Source: Trochalopteron elliotii (Eukaryota > Chordata > Aves > Passeriformes > Leiothrichidae). Taken from it: a stretch of DNA of 64,000 bases. Both the position numbers and the translations under genes were made by a program. The stretch is taken from NCBI GenBank assembly GCA_024734555.1, contig JANPWX010000359.1, positions 297,863-361,862 of the forward strand, read 5' to 3'. Every line of letters begins with the position of its first letter. Position 1 is the first letter of the stretch. Of this stretch, positions 51,601 to 62,672 are shown in pieces. Below the pieces are notes generated by a model, which was not told the origin of the DNA, did not search any database, and saw only the letters and a program-made list of their open reading frames with translations.

Positions 51601-54269
51601 CTTCTGGCAGTAACCTGTGAATTAGCTCCCACCTGCAACAGGGAGATAATCACATCCTTCTCACCATTAAGATTAAACACCTGTGAGAGATATAGTTATC
51701 AGAGAAATCATTGCCATAGAAAGGTACAAAGAAAAATGAGTACCTGTCTGCAATGCCAGGCTCACTAGCTTTGTAAATAAGGCCTAGCATAAGAATAGAA
51801 TAAATACTCTGTAGCCACTCATAATTTAACATGGCTTATTCTAAAAACCCAGTGAAGGAGAAAACCTGTGGAAAAAAATTATGTCAGGATATACATACAC
51901 ACTGGAAGGGCTAAAGTAGATTTACAGAAGACAGACTTCACAATCCAAATATTCTTTTTACATTGCTAGGAGCATTTCATTCTGAGAAGCCTCTGAATCC
52001 ACAGAGACATAGGTGAAACACTCATTGTTAACTCTGTTTATCTGCAGAGCTTATTTCTCAGCAAAAACATAAATGAACCAGCAATGATGAAAAAAGCCTG
52101 GAATGTCATAACACTACATAGTGCTACACGAGCCTTTACACAGCCAACAACTAGAAAAGGGAGGGAACTGCCAATCCTGAGAGCACATAGTCAGAGGTGA
52201 TAACTAAGGAAAAAGAGCAGGAACAACAGCTCCATCCCCCCCACATCTGCCTATCTGCTGACACTTTCAGATACTGGAGTGATGGGGATACAACATGCCA
52301 AAGTAGAACTCAGCGGAGCTGGAGAGCTTATGCTAGCTGGCAAGCCCAAGAATCTGATAGATGTGCTTCTACTAACAGTCTCTTTAAAGCCATACCTCCT
52401 AAAATTGTAGTATAATAATCTATAATGAGTAAGAAAAACACGTACAAATATGCTTTACAACAAACCTATGCATTTAATCAGACTAGGAAAGCCTGGGTTT
52501 AATTTTTTCTCTTTACCAGACATCCTCTGTGCCTGAGGCAAGCCACATTGCTACCACAAGTACTGATTCTTCCTCCACAGAGTGCCAAAGATGAGACTGC
52601 ATGGGAGAACAGGATAATGCACATGCTAAAGTTTGAGAGACACTCAGACAGAACAGTGATGAACATTCCAGAAAAGCCTGGAGAAGTGTGTCCTCAATAT
52701 TAATTCATTTTCACTAATGATACAACTTGCAATACATCTCAGTAAAAGCTGTCAAACTATCAAAGGACATAAACAGTTCACTTTGAAATAAAAACACGTA
52801 AATGTCGAAACAACTGCAATACATAAACATGAAAAAAATTCCTCTACCATTTGCTTGGTGCTCTCAGTAACAGCAGTGCAGCCCAATTAGTGTATCAAAA
52901 AACATAAGAGAGCACAAATACAGAAGACAGGCACTCAAAGTCTGCAAAGACAAAATTGCTCAACTCTCACAACTGCCTACAAGAGCACAGTCCTGTCCAA
53001 TCGCCTATTCTAAACCTCCACCTTTTTCAAACTCAAGTTTACTTGCAGCAGGTTTTAAAACCCAACAAATTCCCACTGTTCTGGGCTGACAGACTGAGCT
53101 GCACAAGGTGCCTCAGCAAGCCACACACCAGCACCTCTTTGTCTCACACCATGAGAGATGCGGGGCTCCAGCTTCTCTCCTGACCTGACTTGCAAAGCAT
53201 GAGAAGTCACAGCACACTGCAGGGCAAGAGCACAGAGGCTCCACCTGGCATCCTGCCAGCCAGCTCTAGCAGATTTTGGTACTGTGTTGTTTTATATATA
53301 GCAAGAAGCAGGTCCCAGCCTTCTGCTCAAGATTCAGACTTCCAAATGGCATGAGGAGTAATTGCTTGTAGAACAGGCTAATCCTGAAGTGAAAGAGGGC
53401 ACAGGAAATGGTGTGAGCAATACTGGCAGAGATGTCTGATGTCTATCAGCAAGGAAGAAACCCAAACATCTATGGATTGTCACAAGAATTAAAACAAGAC
53501 TATTTCAGACTGAAGAACAAAAAGGTAAAAATTGCATGAGAGTGGATCTTCACCCCTTTGATGTTTTAGGTCTTTAGTGTCTCCCACTATCCTGTTTCCA
53601 CCTACATGGGTGCACCTGTAAGTATCTATAACCGCATAAGAGTTATTTATGGCAAGTTACCAAAACTGAAGACACGAACTTCAACCTCTCAAAACACCTC
53701 TCACAGAGCCCAGAGAGCAGAAGGGGAGCAAAGAAAATGAGCAGTAAAGTGTATAACCTTGCAGACCTGAATTGCTTTACCATATGAAAATTGGATAAAA
53801 TGCAAATCAAGGAAACAAATGTCCACATCAGAGTAAAAACAAACAAGCAAACAAACAAAAAATTCCAAGAAAACAAAACAAATTAAAGGGGAAGGGTAAA
53901 AGAACCTAAAATCTGATAACCTGTAACTAGCCATAAGGCTAAAAACTAATACAAAATTCTCACTAAGATCTCTGCATGGAAGCAGTATGACTGAAGAGAA
54001 GCCATTTACTTAAAGAAATTGAAGACATTGTAAGAACTTAACTACTATTCAAAAAACATTATGGACCAATTAACACACTTATTTTAATAGAAAGAAAATC
54101 TAAAGAAAAACACTGTGTACTTACTATCATTTAGTGTCGTGAAGTCCAAGAACCGATATTCATAGCAAACATCTATCTTGGTTTCTACCTGGGGCCTCTT
54201 CAAAGTTGAATAGATATTACCAGGTCGTTTTTCATCATGCTTCTCTAATTTGTTCAATCCACAACCCAT
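2709..54269 (-). CDS. RFTN1: Raftlin, 5' half of the gene (four coding exons; 3' half beyond the left edge)
   Basis: Raftlin is a lipid-raft protein anchored to the inner face of the plasma membrane. In mammals it supports B- and T-cell receptor signalling and uptake of TLR ligands (family knowledge). The coding sequence joins 54269-54125, 27429-27243, 16687-16579 and 3132-2709 on the minus strand: 865 nt, or 288 codons plus one base. It begins MGCGLNKLEK, so Gly2 and Cys3 offer the myristoylation and palmitoylation sites known for raftlin. Further matches to remembered human raftlin are PGNIYSTLKRPQVETKID, ELYQQGF, HPFVQPT, EGYILE, CCSSL, IPDFIKK and AASQGLKFVG. Junction phases are 1, 2, 0 and 1, all consistent. 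The rest of the protein, starting at the conserved EIFTLFNKP block, must lie left of position 1. The start codon has G at -3 and G at +4. The neighbour RFTN2 is a paralogue, but the N-terminus fits RFTN1 much better as I recall it. Confidence 0.95.
5577..5727. repeat. A/C-rich simple repeat, (CAAA)n and (CCAA)n
   Basis: About 150 bases almost without T or G on the plus strand, made of caaa, ccaaa and ccaa units. The long minus-strand open frame here, dominated by Phe, Val, Gly and Leu, is a product of the repeat. Confidence 0.95.
6044..6067. repeat. Tandem duplication of a gcactaacaaaga unit
   Basis: The 14-base unit gagcactaacaaag is repeated back to back, giving gcactaacaaag twice. A local duplication in intron 4. 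Confidence 0.8.
10082..10180 (-). other. Possible cassette exon in RFTN1 intron 4 (99 nt, phase 0-0)
   Basis: On the minus strand a 99-nt open segment is flanked by a weak acceptor (cttcaaattgcag, AG at 10182-10181) and a usable donor (AAAG|GTAAAG, GT at 10081-10080). It encodes 33 codons, SWLRVTDGLMKQCGFKERLF followed by SWYKNDSIPCKLK. It is in phase 0 at both ends, like the junction between exons 4 and 5 it would interrupt. Raftlins I remember have no insertion here and the pyrimidine tract is poor, so it may be chance. Confidence 0.2.
16579..16687 (-). CDS. RFTN1: RFTN1 exon 4 (residues 111-147), short exon found by splice logic
   Basis: This 109-nt exon is too short to appear as a long open frame. 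It was located by looking on the minus strand for the conserved IPxFIKK end next to a donor. The acceptor has a long pyrimidine tract ending tctgcctcattag (AG at 16689-16688). The donor is GTGAGT at 16578-16573. The first G completes Arg111, then the peptide reads SSKGDVNSEGYILEVQCCSS, LNHLSEKKEIPDFIKK. Human raftlin has, as I recall, EGYILELDCCSSLDH and IPEFIKK at this place, so identity is clear but moderate. The exon ends in phase 0, exactly as required by exon 5. Open frames of 60-70 codons overlapping it in other frames are shadows. Confidence 0.94.
22310..22325. repeat. (AC)n dinucleotide microsatellite, short
   Basis: About seven to eight uninterrupted AC units in intron 3. Confidence 0.9.
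25113..25152. repeat. Tandem duplication of a cattatcagcag unit
   Basis: The 12-mer cattatcagcag occurs twice about 20 bases apart, each copy with similar flanks (agtcattatcagcagag and aatcattatcagcagtg). A local duplication in intron 3. Confidence 0.75.
27089..27138. repeat. A-rich low-complexity tract
   Basis: Runs of A separated by single g or c bases, then a few caaaa and ccaaa units, about 105 nt inside the intron beyond the exon 3 donor. On the gene strand it is a T-rich tract just downstream of the donor. Confidence 0.9.
27243..27429 (-). CDS. RFTN1: RFTN1 exon 3 (residues 49-110)
   Basis: This 187-nt exon has its acceptor at ttgtttccag (AG at 27431-27430) and its donor AAAG|GTAAAG beginning at 27242. 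With the single base carried from exon 2 the first codon is ACT (Thr49). The peptide runs TELSGSSAIKLSSL, then CDLPAQLQELYQQGFVLAAV, HPFVQPTDEKEKTPQ and IFRAVLIKKTE, matching remembered raftlin closely along its length. It ends in phase 2, leaving AG to be completed by exon 4 as AGG (Arg111). The upstream frame stays open for a few codons into the intron, which is chance. The intron-side A/T-rich tract just beyond the donor (27089-27138) is a simple repeat, not exon. Confidence 0.96.
29370..29885 (-). mobile_element. Old, highly diverged CR1/L3-like LINE 3' region
   Basis: In reverse orientation the order of phrases follows the ancient amniote CR1 group: gaggcaggatcagtt, aaaaacctttagtaatga, attccacaagccccctaag, a long ttcccta/tttaaattcaag block, a string resembling tcttcaactggtccac, and tgaccacagtgattcag followed by gctctgtagaatag. 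Divergence is high and there are many indels, in contrast to the younger bird-type copies in the window. The call rests on pattern memory of the consensus, not an alignment. Confidence 0.6.
32518..32595 (-). mobile_element. CR1 LINE, very short 3' end
   Basis: Positions 32518-32595 read as the reverse complement of the bird CR1 3' terminus: tcatagaatcacagaatagt, gtttgggttggaagggactt, gaaagatcatctagttcc. CR1 copies are usually 5' truncated and this one retains only about 80 bp. Confidence 0.92.
32793..33680 (-). mobile_element. CR1 LINE, about 0.9 kb 5'-truncated copy
   Basis: This inverted CR1 begins with its 3' end (ccacagaatggtttgggttg) and continues through atcccatccaacctgacctt, gatggggcatccaccacctc, cttctccaggctgaacaagc, the ggtctcaccagagcag block, cccaggtctttctcaa, tgtgtcacctgcaccactca and gtcatctgcaaacttgca. 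The last phrases belong to the part of the 3' half that encodes the ORF2 C-terminus. Long open frames here (33158-33553, 33316-33669) are shadows of the element. The right-hand boundary is approximate. Confidence 0.93.
39605..39633. repeat. Poly(T)/poly(A) run of 29 bases
   Basis: An uninterrupted mononucleotide run, the longest in the window, followed by ttcccaccccctgg. It may be the tail of the retroposon-like segment described separately. It will be polymorphic in length and error-prone in assembly. Confidence 0.97.
39605..39813 (-). mobile_element. Possible A-tailed retroposed RNA (about 180 nt body plus 29-base A-tail)
   Basis: On the minus strand an unrecognised 180-nt body ends in an uninterrupted run of 29 A (plus-strand T at 39605-39633). 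The flanks carry a near-identical direct repeat: AAATTTAGGCTG before the body (plus 39814-39825) and AAATTTGAGGCTG after the tail (plus about 39589-39601), differing by one inserted base. The body contains two strong hairpins (39700-39719 and 39766-39782). This layout is that of target-primed retroposition. The source RNA was not recognised, and the flanking repeat could be chance. Confidence 0.35.
41826..41849. repeat. A-rich (AAAAC)n tract
   Basis: Short aaaac units ending in nine A, in intron 2. Confidence 0.8.
44022..44063. repeat. Tetranucleotide microsatellite (CAGA)n-(GATA)n-(AAAT)n
   Basis: A compound array: cagacagacaga, then tagatagacagata, then aataaataaataaat. Units change by single substitutions, suggesting one array that diversified in place. 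A likely length polymorphism. Confidence 0.93.
49481..49507. repeat. T-rich low-complexity tract
   Basis: cttttgttgtttg followed by an 11-base T run, in intron 2. Low complexity only. Confidence 0.8.
50585..51175 (+). mobile_element. CR1 LINE, 3' part with near-complete 3' end
   Basis: Plus-orientation CR1: aggaggtcaagggagatgat, cctctgctcagccctgggga, gtccagttctgggctcctca, ctgttcagcctcaagaagag, aagaagaacttctttactgt, gagcagggaggttggaccac and a 3' end of tcccttccaacctcactcag followed by a decayed terminal repeat. The phrase around acacaatcctgtgccatgtg marks a different CR1 subfamily from the copy at 32.8 kb. The 146-codon open frame 50430-50870 runs into it and is not a gene. Confidence 0.92.
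53834..53861. repeat. (CAAA)n simple repeat
   Basis: A short run of caaa/caag units in intron 2, about 260 bp from exon 2. Confidence 0.85.
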
Positions 54270-54280
54270 TTCAGCAGTTC
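54125..54280 (-). CDS. RFTN1: RFTN1 exon 2: start codon and membrane-anchor N-terminus
   Basis: This 156-nt exon has an 11-nt 5' UTR remnant and codons 1-48 plus one base; the ATG is at 54269-54267. The acceptor follows a pyrimidine-rich stretch ending in tttgtatcag (AG at 54282-54281). The donor is a strong GTAAGTAC starting at 54124. The peptide begins MGCG, giving N-myristoyl Gly2 and palmitoyl Cys3, then a basic, hydrophilic stretch (KLEKHDEKRPGN) and a conserved STLKRPQVETKID block, ending FTTLND. Position 35 is Cys where I recall Ser in human raftlin. No in-frame stop lies in the 11 nt before the ATG, so the start rests on the MGCG match and the good initiation context. The exon ends in phase 1. 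Confidence 0.96.
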
Positions 54281-57200
54281 CTGATACAAAGAGGTAAGGA
54301 AAAAGGAAAATGCATAAACATGATTAACTTTGAGTTTTTTCTTTCTGGTTTCATGCCCCACACTAGTACATTAGGCTGATTTTTAGTTTTTAAATACAAG
54401 CTGCCCACAAACTACATAAACTCATGGAATTAAACAAATGCTGAGATAGTAACTGAAGTATATACTACTCATATCTACCCTCAGATATTCTATTATTTTA
54501 TTGGAAAATTGACAGTTTAATGTATGTATTTTGCATCTTTCAAACGTATTGAGTGGTACACTCTGGAAGACATATATTCCACTATAAAAACAGCTGAAAA
54601 TGCAAAATAACTTGCTAATATTAAGGTTGTCAACCTAGTAACAATTTCTATATATGCAGTTACTAAGAGAGCACCTAGTATTAACTTTTACACAGATCTC
54701 TGTAATATTCAAATTGATATCTAGCCTTGTAATTCAGTGGAAAAAGCAAGTTCTTCCTGCAGAGAACTACATACATTTACAAAACAACCTCACTTCCTCC
54801 CACCTCATTTTTTTAGTTAATAATGGCACTTTACAAATCTGCCTTCAAAACAGAAGAGACACCTGACTACAGAACTGCATTCGGTAAATCTAGCTCCCTT
54901 TAATAAGCTGCCAGCCCCCAACATTTTAAAGGATTATTCCTACAACTACTCCTGCTACGCATTAAATGTCTCTCAATATCCTGCACTTTATGGCTCATCT
55001 GAGTATGAAAGAATGGAAGAATTACTTGGTAAAAATATCCAGATGATCCAAACCCTCTAATTCCTCTCAACAAAACTGGTGGGACTCAGGCAAATTATTT
55101 CAACCAGCAGCAAGTACAAAAAAGCACAAGTATGATGACACACCAGGCAGGCACCTGAAGTTTTTCATCACAACCCACCCAACATCCTGCCTCCACCTAC
55201 ACAGAAAAACTCATGCTCTAAGGACAGGGAGAGAAATGCAGAATAAACACTCAGTACACAAAGAGTGGCTCCCACAGGCCACCCCAGACACTGAAAGGCA
55301 TGGGATCCATTCAGTGTAAACACACTGCATGGAGCACCAGGAAGGTCAGTGTCACAGGCTCCCTGCAAGCTCTGACACACAGCAGTGAGAACCTGAGAAA
55401 GTTCAGTCACAGATCAGGGCTGCCTTTACCTTGACAGTTTATAAACTTAAAGGGGAGAATGAAAACCTTGCTCAGGTTCACCATCTCCAAAGAGCTGCTC
55501 GTAAGCTTATGCCACAGCTCCATTCCCCAAGTACTTAGAAAGTTAGTCAAATATACAGCCCCAATGTATCTGGAAAATGATCTACATTTTTATTTATACT
55601 GTGCTTTAACTTTTATAATTTTTTTATAAATTTTGTCCCTCCCTCATACTTCCTTGTGAAATCATTCTTATTAATAGTTACCAAATCCCTTGCTGTATTT
55701 TGCTATGATAAAACACATTCAAGTCCTTTTCTGCCATTTCCTAAACAGGATCTCTGCTCCCTTCATCACCCCACTCACTCTCATTTGCATCACTGTTCTC
55801 ATTCCTCTACATGAACACAGGTGGCCATATGCTCAAAATGAGATCTTAACAAGGCTTATGAAAATAACATTCATGTTTCCCTGTCTCTACAGCAAATAAT
55901 ACACCTACTGCACCTAAAATCATCATTCACAGCTGAATCATCACATTCACAGTTTATTGTCAACTTCCTAGCAGACAAAGAACCTGTTTCTCCTTATTTT
56001 TATCCAACACAACTAACTGAGAAGTTTCCAACTCATCCCTCCTAACTTTGCTTTATTCCTTTGTGTTTCTACTGCTCAGTAATAGCCTCACCCCATTCTC
56101 CAGTACCCTTGGAAGAAGGAGCTGGAAGTCTTTGTGGGCTAACAATACCACCCACCTCCTCATCATGCCGTCCATAAATGCACACCTAAGTCTTTCTGCA
56201 AAGTCCCTAATAAATAGATCAAAATAGGCCTGAAGAACACACTGAACTTGAAAAAAGTAACATAGTAAATATTTGATCACACAGGACCTGGAGGCAGAAA
56301 AAACATTTGCTATAAAGACCTCTAGCATTGAGAAAAAAAGGATGATGTGTCATCTGTATTCCTGAAGTTTCAATATTTGGTCGATGCATCCAGCAGAAAA
56401 CAACCTTCCCTGATTATTTTGAAAGACAGGTAAAAACTACTTTAACCATTTCTATCAATGAAATTGAGATTTGTAGACTCAATTTTTTAATTTTTGAATT
56501 TAGGTTAAAAATCCTCATGATCTTTTTATGTTCCCAAAGTGATACTTTCCACCTTTTTTTTTCTTTTGGTAATGACAACTATTACCATTAAAGGAATATT
56601 CTTTCACATATACAGCAGTTTCTTCTTTTGCCTGTGCAGTATTACTTGCTTCAGTATAAAATGTTATTTATTTTAATACATAAACATGTGTTGCATACTA
56701 ATGAGCCTAACAAGACACTAGGTATTTTTCCATGAACTATAATGGAACACATGTAGTAATATATTTGTGCTAGTGATGAGTTAAGCTAGTAGTAAATGTT
56801 AGCAAGTGTACCAAACTTCTAGTTTCAGCGATGGCCCAGTAATTCTTACACATCATAAGTACACAGCATTTTTTAAGGAAAAAAATTCCATTTCAGAGGT
56901 CATTCCACTGCAGTGCCTGCAACCTTTAGTTGTACAAACAGTCTGAAATCCACAGGACCCTTAGACAGTGATGGCTGCAGAAGGAGGCCTTGGGGACTCT
57001 GCATTTCACATCGCAGTGAGTTTTGCATTCTTTCCCAAACTGGGGTTAAAGTGCTAAAAAATAAAAGCCTGGGCTTCCAGCAGCAGCCACAGACACTCCC
57101 CTGCACCTCTCCAGAAAACATTTTCTCAGTCCTTTGGAGAACAATTCCTCCACCCTCACTACCCACGTGAGCAATGACCTCTGTGAAGAGAGACAACCCG

Positions 57201-58927
57201 CAAGTCACTCAGCACAAGCTACCTGCCCACTTGGGAATGGACTGAAAACACACTTTTTTTTTGTTACTAATTCCCTGAGTGACTGCTTCCTAGAAGACTG
57301 ATTTTCACCTTTGTGCAGTTTAGCTAAAACTTCAAACAGTATCCTTGAGGATAAAGGCTTCCTCACATTTCACTAAGTATAGGCCATTATGTTACTTAAA
57401 GCACGCATATGGAAAAGGATGATGAAAAAAGATGCTTTAATTTGAAAAAAATGAGGGATCAGGGGAGAAAAATTAAATTTCACAACATCACAATCTTTTC
57501 CACTGTAATCAGAATACAAGTGCTACAGCAGTAGAAAACAAATCTTAAAAAATACAGTTCCTACTTTAACAGAGGAGTCTAAGTACAAAAATAAGTCCAC
57601 AGAGGTAGGAATACTTAAGAGTTTTCTCAAATATACTGATGCTGTGTGTATGACAAGTCATCACTCAATCACCAAGTTCTGCTCAAAGTTATCCCACAAA
57701 AGTCCTTCTGGGACAGCTTGCTTTATAAGCTTTCAAAAGCTTTTAACATCGGTTATTACCTTCTTCCTTTCATTTGCAGCAAAGGTAGTGCTGCTCAGAG
57801 TCTTCCTACCACCATTTGAAAGTATCTCCTTGCTTTTCACTTACAAATCTACTTGTCAACAGGACATTATTCATATTCCTAATTTTCTACATTGCAGTTA
57901 TCAAAGAGTGCTGTAAAAGATGTTCATCGCTGATGCATTCAAAGTAATCTAAACCCACTTCAATGCACATTTTCAGAAGGTGTATTACTTTGCTGTAAGA
58001 CATGCTTAAGGTTACTGTTCTACATAGATTTATCCTGGCTTTCTATACCTGTATGTGAATTCCACTTTTATTCATATTAAACCAAAATATTATCACTAAT
58101 ATTCCCTTTTTAGTAAAATGAAAAAACAATCCTTCAAAGACACTGCCAAATCTTCAAATTCTTCTGACTCTGCAGTAGGTTCTAAGACAAACATTTTCTT
58201 TTTCTTTTATGCAGAAATTAATTATCAACTCAGAACTTCTATACTTAGAAAAAAAGCCTTGAAAAAGTAACATTTAATAAAGAACATTAACCCCTAAAAG
58301 TATGATTTAGCTCTGGGCTTTTACAACTACACATGCCAGAAAAACTAATTCTGTCCACAAACTCACTTAGGTTGCAAATTCATCTTACACGTGCTCTGTG
58401 ATCTTGTTGATCTCAAACTGTTCATGTGTTCAGCCATGTGATGATAAAACCAGAAGTGAAACCCAAATCTCACACCAGATTGGGTTTTTTTGGTCTGCAT
58501 CTTCACTTTAATTCCTCAAAGCATCAAGAATAGAAGGTATGCTGAGCTGCAGAACAACAGCAAAGCCTAGTCAATTAATTCCTTAGCTTCTCTTGTGAAG
58601 GACAGCAAAGGCCTTCAATGGTTAGGAAAGGAGCAGCTTGCTTCTGCAAAATTTCACCCAGGATTCATACATCCCAAACACCCAACTCACAAGCTGCAGC
58701 ATAAACCTCTTGCTGCCACCTCCTCCTCCCCAGTAGTGCCCTGCATTGTGTATTTTAGGAGCAGAGGAGTTCTGGGGAGCATCTGGAGGTACAGGACAGA
58801 AACCCAACCCAGCATGTCAAATGACCTGCCCCTGAACGCTCCTTCTCAATACAAATATTACTGAAACCTCCATCCTTTGCCATGAAAAAAAGCCAAAAAA
58901 TTACAACAAGTTGTAGTCAGCAAGAGG

Positions 58928-58942
58928 AAAAAAAAAAAAAAA
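58928..58942. repeat. Poly(A) run, 15 bases
   Basis: Uninterrupted A run in intron 1. No flanking duplication was seen. Confidence 0.9.
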
Positions 58943-61900
58943 GCCAGCAGTATTTCCACTTTTAATCACCTCTGTGATCCACAAAAATGAATTCATCTTG
59001 AATGTATCATAGGAATTTTTACAGCTCTTTTAGAGATGTGTCAAATTCTCAACTGATGATCTCTGAACCTCAGCTTTGCTAAAATACCCTCTTGCAGCTG
59101 GAATCGGCTTTCTCACATTGGTGGTGTGTGTTCAAAACAGATGAAATACAACAAGTTCAGAATTAGCAAAGAAAAAGGGCAAAATAATACCATGTAGCTA
59201 ACAACTTATTTTCTTGTTAACAGTGATTCAGGCCCCAGGATTCCTTTTCAGAAGGAAAAGAGCACAAAGAAAAGAAGGAAAAACAAAAAACGCTTGCTTT
59301 CTATCTGATTTTCTTTTGGGGATATATTGGGGAACAAATGAGGCTAATTTTCTGATTTATTGATCCATCCTTCCATGAAACTCCATAGCAATCTATCTCC
59401 AAGGAATAATAATGAAAATTACACTGAAATGTAACAGAACCGCATGGCTAATGGAAGCTTGAATAGATTACCAGAATAAGTAATTTAAGGGATGCTTATC
59501 AACTAAGTACATATTGGCTAAATAGTTTATTTCAACTAATCAATACATAATGTCAATGGCTACTTAGAGGGATGATTTGAAAATAATTCTAAAACAATTC
59601 TTTTAAATACTTATAACCTTAGAGTCAACTGTTAAGTATACAGCATTACACTGAATATTCTAGCAAATATGTAAGTGAAATACACTACCAGCTGAAATAG
59701 GAACAAGGTGATTTTAATACTTACAATGGCATCCAAGGAAAACATGCTGTATGGAAAATTAATGCTTGTCAGCTTGTTTTTAAGCAAAATTAGTGAGAAC
59801 AAGCTTGCTTGCGTTAACATATTTAAATCATTTATGGGCCAGGACTAGTGAGCGTATTTTGTAAGCTTTACCATGAATTAACTTATTTTTTAAAATACAT
59901 ATCCTAGGTTACTGCTAACATTCTTTTCACAAAATACAGAATATAGTATTCTTACTGAAGAATGCAGCAGCTGGAAAACAAGATAACTGCAATGTATTAA
60001 TAGGTTTCCTCTCTTGATTTTGGTTAAGACCTTTCATCTTCATTCTTCCTTCCATGAGTAATACTTAGGTACCTCACAGGGATGCTGGAAGGCATTTACA
60101 AATAATTACAGGACTTCACATTTGTTGTGCAGTGATGAGACATGCTTATTTTCTTAAACCCTCACTCCTGCAATCCTGACCTTTCCATTTTCAAAATAAT
60201 AAGCACTTAATGCTCAGTTCACTTGCTGGCATGTGGTCACTTATTTCTTGCATCCTTCCCAGTCTACAAAACACCAGAGTGTTTAGTCCCCCACTCAGCT
60301 CTAAACAAACGCTGAGAGCGCCTGCAAATTACAGTCAAGTCCCTTTCCTAGCACAGTTAAAGCAATGAAGCAGAGGAAGAATAACAAGGCAAAAAAATCA
60401 GCATAACCGAAGCAGAGAATTAAAAACACCAGACCTGACAAACTGGGTGTACAGGTAAACAAAGAAAGCAGAATAGGATGCCAGGATGATCCTTTGTCAG
60501 TTCCCAGAAAAGAGCCATGCTCCTGCCTTCTCCTCATTTTCCCCACCCTGGCTTACCACTGCATAGGTTTTTTTTGTGAGACTATACCATCTAACAGAGA
60601 AATTCCTTACTAAGAAATACCCCCTTAGTCTCTTTTTTTCAATAGTATTACCATATGCAATATGCAAACATATATTCAATAAATACTGCAATAAATTTTG
60701 TTCCTGTGGAGGGATCTGTGCTTAAGTAACTAATGTTTACCAAACAATTTGAAACATTCTGAAAAACTTACAGATCCAAGGAGCAATTACCATAAATCAG
60801 TCCCATCTATTGTCAGATGTTACAGCTGACCAATTTTTTTTCACCACATACTTAGGAATTTGACCAGTACTGTCAGGATTTTGGACTTAAGGCTGATAAC
60901 TAAATCTCAGCTTACAGGAAGGTTGGTGAAAGAATAATCCCAGACTTATCCTTTATGATTGATTTGATTTAAATTAAACTGCAGAACAACCCAAGTAAAT
61001 CTGCAATTAAGGTTTTCAATTTCAAAAAGCAAATCTCAAAAACTAAGGAATTCATTAGTGAGATGAACAGGAATGAGCAATCGGAGGATGTAAGCACAGG
61101 GGAGGTCTGGAACATGTTTAAATTACAATATGAGTATCTGCAGAAGTTGGAACCCAAGGAAGTGACAAGAGAATTCATAAGAAGGTTTCCAGACACAGTG
61201 AGATGAATTACCTAATAAAGAAGGAAACATAGAATAAGCAGAGAGCTTAAGGGACAGAACAAAGTTCAGCAGAGGAACAGTCTCGGATCAAGAAACACCA
61301 GCATAAAATGAAATGTGCCAGAAGCCAAGGCAAGTTGGAGAAGCCAAAGATACCACAACTCAACAGAAGCAGAACACAAATCAGGGCTAGTCTGGATTCA
61401 TACCAAGAATTCTGGAAGACCTGTCAGGATGAACTGCAGCCCTAATTGCTAGAATTAAAAACCAAACTATTTCATCGGGTTTGGTACTGTCTCCCAGGGA
61501 GACAAGAAAATGTACTGACTACACAAAAAAAAATAGAGAAAAACATAATTTGGCCACTTAAGACAATTGCTAGTCTAGCTTCCAGAGTTTTTAAGCCTAA
61601 GGAAGAAAGCAAAGTAATACATGGATGACTATAATACAGATTCAGGAAAGTTAGAACAGACTACCCTGACAGGTCTTGTAAACACAAGTCACAAAGAAAG
61701 CACAGCATTGCATGCAGCATGTCAAGTAACACGCCAGCATGATACCGTGATTTCAACAAACTCTTACGAGGTGCTATTGTTCTCACTGCAGTGCTCACAT
61801 CACTGATCTGGGCTCGACTCTGCTGCCCTGCATAACACACTTTGCTCACTGCTGTCCCCGGGCCTGCAAGTCACCAGGCCACCTCCTGCTCCCCCTCCAC

Positions 61901-62656
61901 GGGCTCCCTGCTACCAGCCACACTTAAACCCCTCTAGGGAAACAGAGCTGGGTAGTGTGGGTGTGTGTGTGGGCATGTGAGCAACAGGCGGGGAGGAAGA
62001 GGAGCAAACAGGATCAGAGAGAACTGGTGGAGGATGAAGGCAAGCATTGCACCAGCAGTGTGGAGCAAAGTGAGGAACAGTGGGTTGGTGGGAGACTCTT
62101 GCTTCCCACACCACCCACATCACCCTGTAACACTCCTCCAAAATATTTAATACTTGGTGATACCACAATGCTGTCTTTCAGTAAAGCAAAAGATTCAAAT
62201 AATACCGCATCTCTCTACAAAATACTTTTAGGTGGTGTATTTTTGGTCAAGAAAACAAAGTGTTAATCTCACTGAACAATGCACAGGTAAAATTTATGCC
62301 AACATACCATGTGCAAACGTGGCTGCTAAGAAAGACTTAGGGAACTATTATCAAGAACACAAAGAGAAATCACAGCAGATTAGAAAATAAAGTAAAGACT
62401 GAATTAACCTGACAAAAGCATGCACAGGAATGTTAGATATGAACCCAACTTTCTTTTAAAGTTAACCCCACATCACTCTGAATCCACAGAAAACAGGCAT
62501 GAGAAACAGATTCATATTGCACTGTATGCACAGCTATTTAATGACAGTGAGTAAAACCACGGTAAATCACAAAACTATTGACTTGACAATCTTATGTTTA
62601 GTGCCTTTTGCTAGTCTGCCTTGGAGTAGAACCCAAGCCACCTGAGTGAGGAAGGT

Positions 62657-62672
62657 AAAAAAAAAAAAAAAA
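62657..62672. repeat. Poly(A) run, 16 bases
   Basis: Uninterrupted A run in intron 1. No recognisable element lies upstream. Confidence 0.9.

Larger units (their letters stand above)
27430..54124 (-). other. RFTN1: RFTN1 intron 2
   Basis: About 26.7 kb separate exon 2 from exon 3. The intron holds most of the window's mobile DNA: CR1 pieces near 32.5, 32.8-33.7 and 50.6-51.2 kb, an old CR1-like relic near 29.6 kb, a possible A-tailed retroposon near 39.7 kb, and simple repeats. 44.4-47.0 kb is more GC-rich than its surroundings, with several overlapping open frames but no recognisable protein. Single ambiguous bases (n) occur at 35931 and 48649, both beside T-rich runs. The remaining stretches (27.4-29.3, 34.1-39.5, 40-44, 47-50.5 and 51.2-54.1 kb) look like ordinary unique intron. 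Confidence 0.9.
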
